Assembly: GCF_900460065.1 (NCBI RefSeq)
Contig: NZ_UAVD01000036.1
Coordinates: forward strand, 96,286-160,285
Direction: 5' to 3'
DNA: 64,000 nucleotides
Source of the DNA: Streptomyces griseus
Lineage (GTDB): Bacteria; Actinomycetota; Actinomycetes; Streptomycetales; Streptomycetaceae
Part shown: positions 42,502 to 50,313 of the stretch, one piece after another
Position numbering within the stretch: the stretch's first letter is position 1
How the letters are laid out: each line of letters opens with the position of its first letter
Program-made: the position numbers and the translations under genes
The notes under the pieces: model-generated
The model's database searches: none
Seen by the model: the letters and a program-made list of their open reading frames with translations, nothing else
What the model was told of the DNA's origin: nothing

Positions 42502-43512
42502 TCACCGGCGCGGCCTCGGGGCCGGAAGGACCGGGCGGACGGTGGCCGAGCGGAGTTCGGCCATGCGGGCGGCGACGTCGACCTCGGCGCGCGGCCGGGC
42601 CAGGAAGGTGTCCGGCACGTCACCGGTCAGCCCGGCCGCCTCGTCGCGGGCGATCTCGGCGCGGCACTCGCCGCAGACGCCGTGGTCCAGCGTGGTCGTC
42701 GTCTCGTCCTCGTCGCAGAAGAGGCACATCATCACCATGCCCACGATCTGCTCGCCCGGGTGGTTCTTCTCCGGGTGGGGTGCGGGGCTCGGCGGCATCT
42801 TGGTCTCCAGTCGTGTGCGGAGGAGGGGCCCGGCGGAGTGCACGGACACCGGCAGGCCCGAGGTCAGGGCCGAGGTGAGCTGTTCGCGGCCGACGCCGCG
42901 CGCCAGCCACTCCCCGACCAGGTGTTCCAGCGCGACGCAGTCCCCCTCGGAGAGCTGGAGCCGGGGCTCGCGGCGTCCCAGCCCGGCGAGGATGTCGTAC
43001 GCCTCCGAGCGCGGAGCGCGGACGCCGGGCCCGGGCTCCTCGGCCGTTTCCACGGCGGCGGGAGCCGAGGACGTGCCGGCGGGAACGGGGGCCGGGGGCT
43101 GGCCGGGCGCGTCCACGCCCCGGACGAACCGCACATGGGCGGCCCACCAGTCGGCGTCGCGGGCGGTCCGGGAGAAGTACGTGCGCGTCACCCAGCGCAT
43201 CTGGCCGTCGGACAGGGTGACCTGGACCCTGACGCGCCGCAGGTGTCCTTTCCGGGTCAGCAGGTCGAGCGAGCTGCGGCACGCCTGCTGCCCGTAGTCC
43301 GGCAGCTCCTCGGCGAGCACCTTGTAGCCGATCGCCGCCCCTTCGGGGAGCCGGTCGATGTACCCGGCGATGGCCGCCTCACGCGGCTCCAGACCGCCGA
43401 AGTCGTCGGCGCGGGGCGGGGCCTGGTCGGGGGCGTGGCGCTTTCCGTACCCGGCTTTCGCCATGGGGTGGGCGGGAGCGCGCAGAGCGGCACTAAGGTT
43501 GGCGGCAGCCAT
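42502..43512 (-). CDS. Helix-turn-helix domain protein with C-terminal Cys motif
   Basis: 336 aa. Residues ~40-130: LEPREAAIAGYIDRLPEGAA, GYKVLAEELPDYGQQACRSS, LDLLTRKGHLRRVRVQVTLS, a replication-protein/MarR-like winged helix. After a Pro/Ala linker is a second helical part (LQLSEGDCVALEHLVGEWLA), then a C-terminal CLFCDEDE...HGVCGECRAEI zinc-ribbon-like set. This architecture recurs as paralogues in Streptomyces. Regulatory target unknown. Confidence 0.75.
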   Translation of the reverse strand: MAAANLSAALRAPAHPMAKAGYGKRHAPDQAPPRADDFGGLEPREAAIAGYIDRLPEGAAIGYKVLAEELPDYGQQACRSSLDLLTRKGHLRRVRVQVTLSDGQMRWVTRTYFSRTARDADWWAAHVRFVRGVDAPGQPPAPVPAGTSSAPAAVETAEEPGPGVRAPRSEAYDILAGLGRREPRLQLSEGDCVALEHLVGEWLARGVGREQLTSALTSGLPVSVHSAGPLLRTRLETKMPPSPAPHPEKNHPGEQIVGMVMMCLFCDEDETTTTLDHGVCGECRAEIARDEAAGLTGDVPDTFLARPRAEVDVAARMAELRSATVRPVLPAPRPRR

Positions 43513-43871
43513 GAGGGATCGAGCCTTTCTAGCAGGCGATCTCGTACGGTCAGACCCCGGTCGGTGTTGCGAGCACCACCGGGGTTGTCCGTTTTTACGG
43601 ATAGTGGGTTGCTGAGCGTGAACCTAGAGCGTGCGTACGCTCCGGCGCAACCTGGTCACCAAACGTCACCTCCGGTCGAATTCGCGCAGCCCGCAGCGCG
43701 GTTCGGAACCCGGCCGGGGAGGGAGGGTGGGTGGGTTGAACCCAACCGCCCTTTCCTACAGAGAGGGCTCGAAGCCCGACGCTCGGGGCTCGGAGCCCGG
43801 GGCCCGGAGCTTGAGGCTCGGGGCTTGAGCCTCGGGACGACCTGCGGGATCACGCCGAAGCCGGTGCCGGT
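43513..43871. other. Spacer with short palindromes
   Basis: 359 bp between the helix-turn-helix gene and the next minus-strand stop. It contains GACCCCGGTC and CACCACCGGGG-type dyads near the promoter at 43550-43580, and a run of CTCGGGGCTCGGAGCCCGGG repeats at 43770-43840 that can fold into several hairpins, probably termination. Confidence 0.5.
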
Positions 43872-44453
43872 TCAGCCCGCCGTCAGCGTCTCCACGTCGA
43901 GGACCTGGGTGTTCTGCGCGGCGGCGATGCGCCAGACCCCGTCGTCCTTGGCGAGTACGTACGTCGGGGTGCCCGGAACCGCCTCGGGATGGGCGGCCAT
44001 GAGCGCGGACGGGTCCTCCTGGCCGTGGAAGATCTCGTCCAGGAACCGGCCGTCGTCCCGGGCGACCGGGCGCTGGCGGATCTTGACGGCGGCGATGTCG
44101 GGGCGGACGAAGAGGATCAGGTCGACCGTGTACGTGGCGGTCACCGGGGAGTCCGCCTGCGGGGGCAGCACCTTGCGGGTGAAGGCGCTGATCTCCGGCA
44201 GGCCGGTCAGCCGCTTGCCGTGGGCCGTGGTCCAGATGGCGTCCTCGCGGAAGCCGTCGAGGAAGGCGTCCGGCAGCGCGTTCCGCTGGGCGTGCTGCAC
44301 ACCGGCGACGAACGCGACGATGGCGTCCACGTCCTCCTGCGGAGCGGGCACGCCGATGACGGTGGGCGGGGAGGCGGGGGGCGTGGAGGCGGGGGGCGTG
44401 GAGGCGGGGGGCGTGGCGGCAGAGGGCGTGGCGGCAGAGGGCGTGGTGCTCAT
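43872..44453 (-). CDS. SgcJ/EcaC-type SnoaL-like protein with repetitive N-terminus
   Basis: 193 aa. Residues 1-30 are a Thr/Pro/Ala/Ser repeat encoded by tandem ~15-bp units (44365-44450). Then PAPQEDVDAIVAFVAGVQHA, FREDAIWTTAHGKRLTGLPE and a C-terminal WRIAAAQNTQVLDVETL, the DUF4440/SgcJ branch of the NTF2-like fold. Divergent from the NmrA-like reductase with a palindromic intergenic region, so the two may share a regulator. The repetitive N-terminus could be a late expansion, and an internal start is possible. Confidence 0.8.
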   Translation of the reverse strand: MSTTPSAATPSAATPPASTPPASTPPASPPTVIGVPAPQEDVDAIVAFVAGVQHAQRNALPDAFLDGFREDAIWTTAHGKRLTGLPEISAFTRKVLPPQADSPVTATYTVDLILFVRPDIAAVKIRQRPVARDDGRFLDEIFHGQEDPSALMAAHPEAVPGTPTYVLAKDDGVWRIAAAQNTQVLDVETLTAG

Positions 44454-44520
44454 GAGGCGTCTCCTGGTGGGGTGCGGCCGTTCTGTCGGCCGTTCACCAG
44501 GAGCCTCACCCCTCAAGCGC

Positions 44521-44581
44521 GGTTGAGGTCAAGAGGCGGCGATCCCGCCCAACCGGCTTGATATCAAGCTTGGTTGAGGTC
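44521..44581. promoter_or_regulatory. Candidate operators in the SgcJ/NmrA divergent region
   Basis: Two direct copies of GGTTGAGGTC at 44521-44530 and 44572-44581, and the perfect palindrome GCTTGATATCAAGC at 44556-44569 between them. GGTTGAGGTCAAG-type half sites are typical of MerR-family operators; no such regulator is adjacent. Confidence 0.5.
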
Positions 44582-44633
44582 CTAGCGTTCCCGGCGTCGA
44601 ACGAACAGCGACCGGACAGAGGAGCGCTCGACG

Positions 44634-45464
44634 ATGATTTTGGTGACCGGTGCGACCGGGAACATCGGCAGGGAGCTGCTGCGGCAGCTGGACGGGGCCG
44701 ACGTCCGGGCCCTGACCCGGGACGCGACGCGGGCCGCGGCCGGGATGCCCGCCGGGGTCGAGGTGACGGAAGGCGACCTGGGGCGGCCCGATGCACTGAA
44801 GTCCGCACTGCGCGGGGCGCGTTCCCTCTTCCTGATCCCGGGCGTCGGCGACGACACCGGAACGCTCGACGCCGCCCGGGACGCGGGGGTGGAGCACGTG
44901 GTGCTGGTCTCCTCCATCACCGTCATGACCCATCCGCACCTCGGACCGGCGCGGGCGAACCTCGCCGTCGAACGCCGGCTGCGGGAGAGCGGGATGGAGT
45001 GGACCGTGCTGCGGCCGACGCAGTTCGCCTCCAACACCCTCTGGTGGGCGCGGTCCGTGCGTGACGAATCCGTGGTGCGCGTGCCGTACGCGGACGTCGG
45101 ACTGCCGACCGTCCACCCCGCCGACATCGCCTCGGTGGCCCGTGCGGCACTGACCGGGCCGGAGCACCGGGGGCGCACCTACCCGCTCACCGGACCGAAG
45201 CGGATCAGCCCGCGGCGGCAGGCCGGTGAGCTGGGACGGGTGCTCGGCCGGGAGGTGGCCTGCGTCGGGATCACGCGGGAGGAGGCGTACCCGCCGATGG
45301 CCGCGATGATGGGGAGCGAGGTCGCCGACAGCGTCCTCGACCTGATGGGCGGCGACGTCAACGACGCGCTGCTGGCCGTGCACGACACCGTGGCCCGGGT
45401 CACCGGCTCTCCGGCCCGCCCCTACCGCCGCTGGGCCGAGGAGAACGCCGACGCGTTCAGGTGA
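44634..45464 (+). CDS. NmrA-like NAD(P)-binding atypical short-chain dehydrogenase
   Basis: 276 aa. Glycine-rich MILVTGATGNIGRELLRQL (GxxGxxG), VRALTRDATRAAAG, SLFLIPGVGDDTGTLDAARD, VVLVSSITVMTHPHLGPARA, and WTVLRPTQFASNTLWWA, with the usual YxxxK missing as in the NmrA/QOR2 group. These proteins act as redox sensors or quinone reductases. Upstream GAGGAGCGCTCGACG supplies the ribosome-binding site. Confidence 0.88.
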   Translation: MILVTGATGNIGRELLRQLDGADVRALTRDATRAAAGMPAGVEVTEGDLGRPDALKSALRGARSLFLIPGVGDDTGTLDAARDAGVEHVVLVSSITVMTHPHLGPARANLAVERRLRESGMEWTVLRPTQFASNTLWWARSVRDESVVRVPYADVGLPTVHPADIASVARAALTGPEHRGRTYPLTGPKRISPRRQAGELGRVLGREVACVGITREEAYPPMAAMMGSEVADSVLDLMGGDVNDALLAVHDTVARVTGSPARPYRRWAEENADAFR

Positions 45465-45485
45465 CCCCGCCCGCTCCGGCGCCTT

Positions 45486-45515
45486 CCTGCGCCCGCCTAC
45501 TTCACCGGGCGCAGG
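45486..45515. terminator. Short hairpin between NmrA-like and DUF5063 genes
   Basis: CCTGCGCCCG and its complement, 10-bp arms with a 10-nt loop, overlapping the DUF5063 stop codon. Convergent genes. Confidence 0.45.
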
Positions 45516-46156
45516 CCCAGCGGACCCGCGATCTCCTCCAGCATCACGCGGCCCGCCTCCTCGGCGAGGTCCTCCTCGCCCGGGTCCTGGTCGGTGTCCA
45601 GGCCGTCCAGCTCCTCCAGGGGCTGGCCGAGGCGGATGTGGGCGACCAGGGACTGGAGGGCGCGCAGGGCGGCGGAGGCGGTGGAACCCCAGTTGGAGAA
45701 GTACGAGAACTGCCACCACCACAGCGCCTCGGCGGTGCGCTCGGCGTCGTAGTGCGCGAGGCCGTGGCCGAGGTCGGTGACCAGGTCGGCCAGGTCGTCG
45801 GAGATCCGGTGCGGGACCGGGGCCTTGCGGGGCTCGTACGGGTCGAAGACCTCGGAGTAGACGTCGATCGGCTCCAGCAGCACCGCGAACCGCTCGCGCA
45901 GGCCGTCCGCGTCCGGCTCCGCGCCCAGGTCCGGTTCGTACCGCTCGTCGGGCAGGACGTCCTCGTACGCGCCGAGGCGACCGCCCGCGAGCAGGAGCTG
46001 CGAGACCTGGAGGAGCAGGACCGGGACGGCCTCCTCCGGCTCGTCGACCTTGGACACCTCCGTGACCGCGACGATGAACGTCTTGATCTGGTCCGCGATC
46101 TGGACGGCGAAGTCGCCCGGGTCCTGCGTGACGGAGTTCAGCGTGGCGTCAGACAT
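45497..46156 (-). CDS. DUF5063-domain protein
   Basis: 219 aa. MSDATLNSVTQDPGDFAVQI, then a mostly helical protein with LLLQVSQLLLAGGRLGAYED, YGLAHYDAE-like HGLAHYDAERTAEALWWWQF and SYFSNWGSTASAALRALQSL. Conserved in actinomycetes next to recR. Function unknown. GGGAGGTCCCC precedes the ATG. Confidence 0.85.
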   Translation of the reverse strand: MSDATLNSVTQDPGDFAVQIADQIKTFIVAVTEVSKVDEPEEAVPVLLLQVSQLLLAGGRLGAYEDVLPDERYEPDLGAEPDADGLRERFAVLLEPIDVYSEVFDPYEPRKAPVPHRISDDLADLVTDLGHGLAHYDAERTAEALWWWQFSYFSNWGSTASAALRALQSLVAHIRLGQPLEELDGLDTDQDPGEEDLAEEAGRVMLEEIAGPLGLRPVK

Positions 46157-46281
46157 CGAGGGGACCTCCCGTGGGCGCGGTCACAGACGGTGAAGCGGAC
46201 GACGAAGGGGATGGCGCGGGAGACGGAGAAGCGCACGGCGAAGCGGGGTGCGGCACCTGACGGGGGCGTACGGCGGTGGTG

Positions 46282-46881
46282 TCAGACATCGAGCAGCCGC
46301 CTCCCCTCGAAGGCGCGGCCCAGGGTGACCTCGTCGGCGTACTCCAGGTCGCCGCCGACCGGCAGGCCGCTGGCCAGCCTGGTCACCCTGAGGCCCATCG
46401 GCTTGACCATCCGCGCCAGGTACGTCGCGGTGGCCTCGCCCTCCAGATTGGGGTCGGTCGCGAGGATCAGCTCCGTGATGGAGCCGTCCGCGAGCCGCGC
46501 CAGCAGCTCACGGATGCGCAGGTCGTCCGGGCCGACGCCCTCGATGGGGCTGATCGCCCCGCCCAGCACGTGGTAGCGGCCCCGGAACTCACGCGTTCGC
46601 TCGATCGCCACGACGTCCTTGGGTTCCTCGACCACGCAGATGACGCTCCGGTCGCGGCGCGCGTCCCGGCAGATCCCGCACTGCTCCTCCTGCGCGACAT
46701 TGCCGCACACCTCGCAGAACCGGACCTTGTCCTTGACCTCCAGGAGGGAGTGCGCGAGCCGGCGTACGTCCGTGGGCTCGGCCTGCAGGATGTGGAAGGC
46801 GATCCGCTGCGCGCTCTTGGGACCGACGCCGGGCAGCCTGCCCAGTTCGTCGATGAGGTCCTGAACAACGCCTTCGTACAA
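46282..46881 (-). CDS. recR: Recombination mediator protein RecR
   Basis: 199 aa. HhH region LIDELGRLPGVGPKSAQRIAF, four-Cys zinc finger CEVCGNVAQEEQCGIC (Cys56, 59, 68, 71), Toprim domain VICVVEEPKDVVAIE and ILATDPNLEGEATATYL. Helps load RecA on gapped DNA with RecO/RecF. TTG start preceded by AAGGAAAGG at a good distance. Follows ybaB, its usual partner. Confidence 0.95.
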   Translation of the reverse strand: MYEGVVQDLIDELGRLPGVGPKSAQRIAFHILQAEPTDVRRLAHSLLEVKDKVRFCEVCGNVAQEEQCGICRDARRDRSVICVVEEPKDVVAIERTREFRGRYHVLGGAISPIEGVGPDDLRIRELLARLADGSITELILATDPNLEGEATATYLARMVKPMGLRVTRLASGLPVGGDLEYADEVTLGRAFEGRRLLDV

Positions 46882-46985
46882 CGGAACGCCTTTCCTTGCT
46901 TCCTGCTCCGTACCGTAGTGGGTACGGGTCGGTACCAGTAGGCCCCGGTGGGCCTGTGCGACCTACCGGCCTGCGGCCGGTCCGG

Positions 46986-47330
46986 TCAGAACGGCAGACC
47001 GGGGATGCCGCCCCCGCCGCCCAGGCCCTGGGCCAGCGGGCCGAGCTTCTCCTGCTGGAGCGCCTGCGCGTTCTCGTTGGCCGCCTGGACCGCGGCGACG
47101 ACGAGGTCGGCGAGCGTCTCGGTGTCCTCCGGGTCCACCGCCTTGGGGTCGATCACCAGGGCGCGCAGCTCGCCGGAGCCGGTCACGGTGGCCTTCACGA
47201 GACCGCCGCCCGCCTGTCCGTCCACCTCGGTCCTGGCGAGTTCCTCCTGGGCCGCTGCGAGATCCTGCTGCATCTTCTGGGCCTGCTGGAGCAACTGCTG
47301 CATATTGGGCTGGCCACCACCGGGAATCAC
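46986..47330 (-). CDS. YbaB/EbfC nucleoid-associated protein
   Basis: 114 aa from a GTG at 47330 (VIPGGGQPNMQQLLQQAQKM) with AGGAG 7 nt upstream; an ATG five codons earlier has no ribosome-binding site. Motifs VKATVTGSGELRALVIDPKA and ETLADLVVAAVQAANENA define the family; Gly-rich tail GGGGGIPGLPF. DNA-binding dimer. In many bacteria co-operates with recR, its downstream neighbour here. Confidence 0.92.
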   Translation of the reverse strand: MIPGGGQPNMQQLLQQAQKMQQDLAAAQEELARTEVDGQAGGGLVKATVTGSGELRALVIDPKAVDPEDTETLADLVVAAVQAANENAQALQQEKLGPLAQGLGGGGGIPGLPF

Positions 47331-47345
47331 GGTCACTCCTGGCAT

Positions 47346-47698
47346 TTCGACGACAAATGTTTCGGTAAGCCGAGCCTACGTGCTCCCCGGTCACCGCGCT
47401 CCACCCACCAGGGACCAACTCTTTCGGGTGAGATTCAGGAACCGGCGTGAGTGCTCCTATACCTGACCAGCGGCCGTGCGCAGGCGGGAATCCCGCGATT
47501 TCGACCCCACGGCCCACCATTCGGCGGTAGGAAGGGCATGCGCATCGATACACGAGCGTGCATGTGCGGTGACGCAGAGTTACCCCGCGGGGGTCGTCGG
47601 TCGCGCGGACCGCCCCGCCCTCTCCGGGCCGGTCGGGTCCGGCTCCGGGAAGCCCTACGCGTCCGTCCCGTCCGTTCAGAGTGCAGAGGAGTGCCCCG
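47346..47698. other. Divergent spacer between ybaB and the SLATT gene
   Basis: About 350 bp. Promoter-like AT-richer patches at 47345-47380 and 47440-47465. No gene with family support. Confidence 0.5.
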
Positions 47699-48496
47699 GT
47701 GAGTCAGCCGGAGATGCAGCCCGAGGGGCCGCCCCGCAAGGAGTCCGATGCGGGATCCGGTGAAAACGGAGTTGCGCATTCCGATTCCGGTCCGGGCAGG
47801 GGACGCCCCGCCGGGCGCGATCTGACCGGGCGCCCGTTCCCCCTCGGTGACTGGGGCGAGCCGGCGGAGCGGCTCGACGAGCTCTACCGCTGGGTCGAGA
47901 CCGGGGCGCTGGACACCGCCGACTGGTATCTCAACGACCGGGTCTGGAAGCGGCGGGCCGCCAGGGCCCTGCGGATGGGCACCGCGGCCGGGGTGGTCGC
48001 CGGGGCCGCGCTGCCGCTGCTCGACCTGACCGGCACCCTGAGCGGCTCGGCGGGCTGGGGCTATCTGTCGCTGCTGCTGGGGGCCGCCTGCATGGCCGGC
48101 GACCGGTACTTCGGTCTCACCTCCGGGTGGATAAGGAACCTCGCCACGGCCCAGGCCGTGCAGCGCCGGCTCCAGGTGCTCCAGTTCGACTGGGCCTCGG
48201 AGTGCGTACGGGAGATGCTCGGGCCGACCGAGGGCACGGCCAGCGAGGCGGCCGAGCGGTGCCTGGGGGTGCTGCGGAGGTTCTCCGAGGACGTGACCGA
48301 ACTGGTGCGGTCGGAGACGGCGGACTGGATGGTGGAGTTCCGGGCGGGACCCGCGCCGATGGGGATGCAGGCCCTGGCGACGGGTAGCGCCGGGGGGCGC
48401 GGCGAGTCGGGGGCGGTGCCGGGGCGGTTCTCGATGCCGTCGGTGGCGGCGCGGCCGAACATGCCGCGGCAGCGGCCACCGGAGTCGCCGCGGTGA
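47699..48496 (+). CDS. SLATT-domain two-helix membrane protein
   Basis: 265 aa from GTG 47699 (VSQPEMQPEG), GAGGAG 9 nt upstream. After a disordered ~45 residues: RLDELYRWVETGALDTADWYLNDRVWKRRAARALR, then helices MGTAAGVVAGAALPLLDLTG and GWGYLSLLLGAACMAGDRYF, and a long amphipathic helix LQVLQFDWASECVREMLGP. This fits the SLATT fold. Related proteins are thought to be pore-forming effectors in some conflict systems, but this one is a stand-alone conserved gene. Confidence 0.8.
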   Translation: MSQPEMQPEGPPRKESDAGSGENGVAHSDSGPGRGRPAGRDLTGRPFPLGDWGEPAERLDELYRWVETGALDTADWYLNDRVWKRRAARALRMGTAAGVVAGAALPLLDLTGTLSGSAGWGYLSLLLGAACMAGDRYFGLTSGWIRNLATAQAVQRRLQVLQFDWASECVREMLGPTEGTASEAAERCLGVLRRFSEDVTELVRSETADWMVEFRAGPAPMGMQALATGSAGGRGESGAVPGRFSMPSVAARPNMPRQRPPESPR

Positions 48497-48536
48497 GGAC
48501 TCCGGGGCCGGGGGTGCGGGCCGGGGGTGGTGCGGG

Positions 48537-48616
48537 CTAGGTCCTGTCGTCGAACTGCCGCCCGCCCCGCGGGGCCGCCCTCCGGGCGACGACGGCAGTC
48601 TGACGACAGGACCTAG
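48537..48616. repeat. 80-bp terminal-inverted-repeat element (MITE-like) or terminator
   Basis: Outer arms CTAGGTCCTGTCGTC (48537-48551) and perfect complement (48602-48616); after two unpaired bases the arms continue with ACTGCCG (48554-48560) and complement (48593-48599). The right end supplies the stop codon of the next minus-strand gene. It lies between convergent genes. Confidence 0.7.
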
Positions 48617-49263
48617 CTGAAGATGATCATTGAGCCCTGGGCCAGGCTGCGGGTCGCCGCCGCGTGGAGGCCGAGCCAGACGTGGCGTTCCCGGGCGAAG
48701 GGGCTGTCGTCGTAGGGGATCGGGTCCGCCGGTTCCTCCAGGGCCGTGGGGCCGGAGGGCGGCAGCGGAGCGGCCGGCGGGTTGGCCGGGTCGATGCCGA
48801 TGGACGGGGCGACGAACTCCAGCTCGCGCAGCAGCCCGTGGGCCGAGCCCAGGGGTCCGCCGCCCGCCAGGAGCGCGTCGTCGGACAGGGGGGCCGGGAA
48901 GTCCACCGGGACGTACGCCCCGGCGTGGTCGTAGTGCCAGACCAGATGCGACTGCTGCGCGGCCTGTTCGAACATTTCGAGGAGTTGCTCGTAGTCGCCG
49001 TCGAGACCGGCGACGGGCGTGACGGCCAGGCCGCTCAGCTGGAGCAGGTAGGCGCGGCGCAGGAAGTGCAGGGCGTCGTAGTCGAAGCCGGCCACGGGGG
49101 CGACTTCCCCGTTGAGGCCCGGCATGTAGGCGTAGACGGGGACGGGCGGCAGCCCCGCGTCGTTCAGCGCCTTGTCGTAGACGGCGATCTCTTCGGCGAA
49201 CGGGTTGTCGGCGCTGTGGCACAGCACATCGACGAGGGGGACCAGCCACAGGTCACAGGCCAC
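48613..49263 (-). CDS. Conserved hypothetical protein (216 aa)
   Basis: GTG start, MACDLWLVPLVDVLCHSADN. Contains PVPVYAYMPGLNGEVAPVAG, YDALHFLRRAYLLQLSGLAV, LEMFEQAAQQSHLVWHYDHAG and RHVWLGLHAAATRSLAQGS. Looks like a structured soluble protein, no family name known to me. The stop TAG lies inside the inverted repeat at 48537-48616. Upstream gene is a GntR regulator in the same direction, gap 60 bp. Confidence 0.7.
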   Translation of the reverse strand: MACDLWLVPLVDVLCHSADNPFAEEIAVYDKALNDAGLPPVPVYAYMPGLNGEVAPVAGFDYDALHFLRRAYLLQLSGLAVTPVAGLDGDYEQLLEMFEQAAQQSHLVWHYDHAGAYVPVDFPAPLSDDALLAGGGPLGSAHGLLRELEFVAPSIGIDPANPPAAPLPPSGPTALEEPADPIPYDDSPFARERHVWLGLHAAATRSLAQGSMIIFS

Positions 49264-49323
49264 GAAGTCTCGCTCTCGGAAGGGTTCGGGCGATCGTCGG
49301 GACAGCGTAATGCGGGGCGAACC

Positions 49324-50094
49324 TCACGCACAGTGCCCCGGGGCCTCCGGCGGCTCGGCGGCCCCTTGGGACGTCCCGGACTCACCCGGCTCCGGGGGGA
49401 GCCGCGGCCCGGGGGCGTCTCCCTCGGCAGCCTCCGCCTCCAGCCGGTCCGCCCAGGCGAGCGCGTGCGCGTAGTAGGAGTGCATGGCGGCGTGGACCTG
49501 CTCGTGGTCGCCCCGGGCGATGGCCTCGACCAGGTCCTCGTGCCCGAACCACAGCACGTCCTCGTCCATGCCGTCGCGGCGCAGCCGGTGCACGGCGAAC
49601 ACCCAGGCCTGGACGCGGAGCCGGGTGAGGAAGTCGGCGAGGTACGGGTTGAGGACGAACTGCCCCAGCTCCCGCCAGAACCGCAGGTCGTACCCGATCA
49701 GCACGTCGAGGTCGCCGCCCTTCGCCGCGCGGACGGCCTCCGCGGCCCGGCGGCGGATCGAGGCGAGCCCCTCGGGCCGCACGGCGACCCCCTCGGGGTT
49801 GCGGAAGAGTCCCTCGACGACGAGGGCGCGCGCCTCGGCCATCGCCCGGTAGTCGGCGACGCCGAACTCGCGCACCTGGAAGCCGCGGTGCTGGTCGGAG
49901 GCGAGGAGCCCCTGTGCAGAGAGGTCGAACAGCGCCTCGCGGACGGGCGTCGCGGAGACCCCGTACTGCTCGGCGATCTGCTTGACGGTGAACTCCCGGC
50001 CCGGCGGAAGACGCCCTGCCAGCACCTCGTCACGCAGCGCGTCGGCGATCTGCTGGCGCAGGGTGTTGCGCGTCACACCTCCGCTCGGACTCAT
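49324..50094 (-). CDS. GntR/FadR-type (FCD) transcriptional regulator
   Basis: 256 aa from MSPSGGVTRNTLRQQIADAL. Winged helix: LRQQIADALRDEVLAGRLPP, TVKQIAEQYGVSATPVREAL, LLASDQHRGFQV. C-terminal helical FCD domain with DLDVLIGYDLRFWRELGQFV and GHEDLVEAIARGDHEQVHAA supplying the His/Asp metal-ligand positions. Lies downstream of, and in the same direction as, a class III aminotransferase gene, whose expression it may control. Confidence 0.88.
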   Translation of the reverse strand: MSPSGGVTRNTLRQQIADALRDEVLAGRLPPGREFTVKQIAEQYGVSATPVREALFDLSAQGLLASDQHRGFQVREFGVADYRAMAEARALVVEGLFRNPEGVAVRPEGLASIRRRAAEAVRAAKGGDLDVLIGYDLRFWRELGQFVLNPYLADFLTRLRVQAWVFAVHRLRRDGMDEDVLWFGHEDLVEAIARGDHEQVHAAMHSYYAHALAWADRLEAEAAEGDAPGPRLPPEPGESGTSQGAAEPPEAPGHCA

Positions 50095-50313
50095 ACCGGC
50101 CCCCATCCGTTGGTTCGTCCCTGTGCGTCCCCGAACCCCGCGCACCGGCCGCTCGCGGCGCCGGCCGTTTCCGGCGGGGGTCATTTCTGGTTCGGGTCAC
50201 CTTAAGCCAGCGCCGACGCCGTGCCCGATTCCGGGCACGGCGGGAGGCGCACAGGGTCGATCACGTACGGAACCGGGCGGTCCGGTTACCCGGCGTGCGG
50301 GCCGGGTGCGCCC

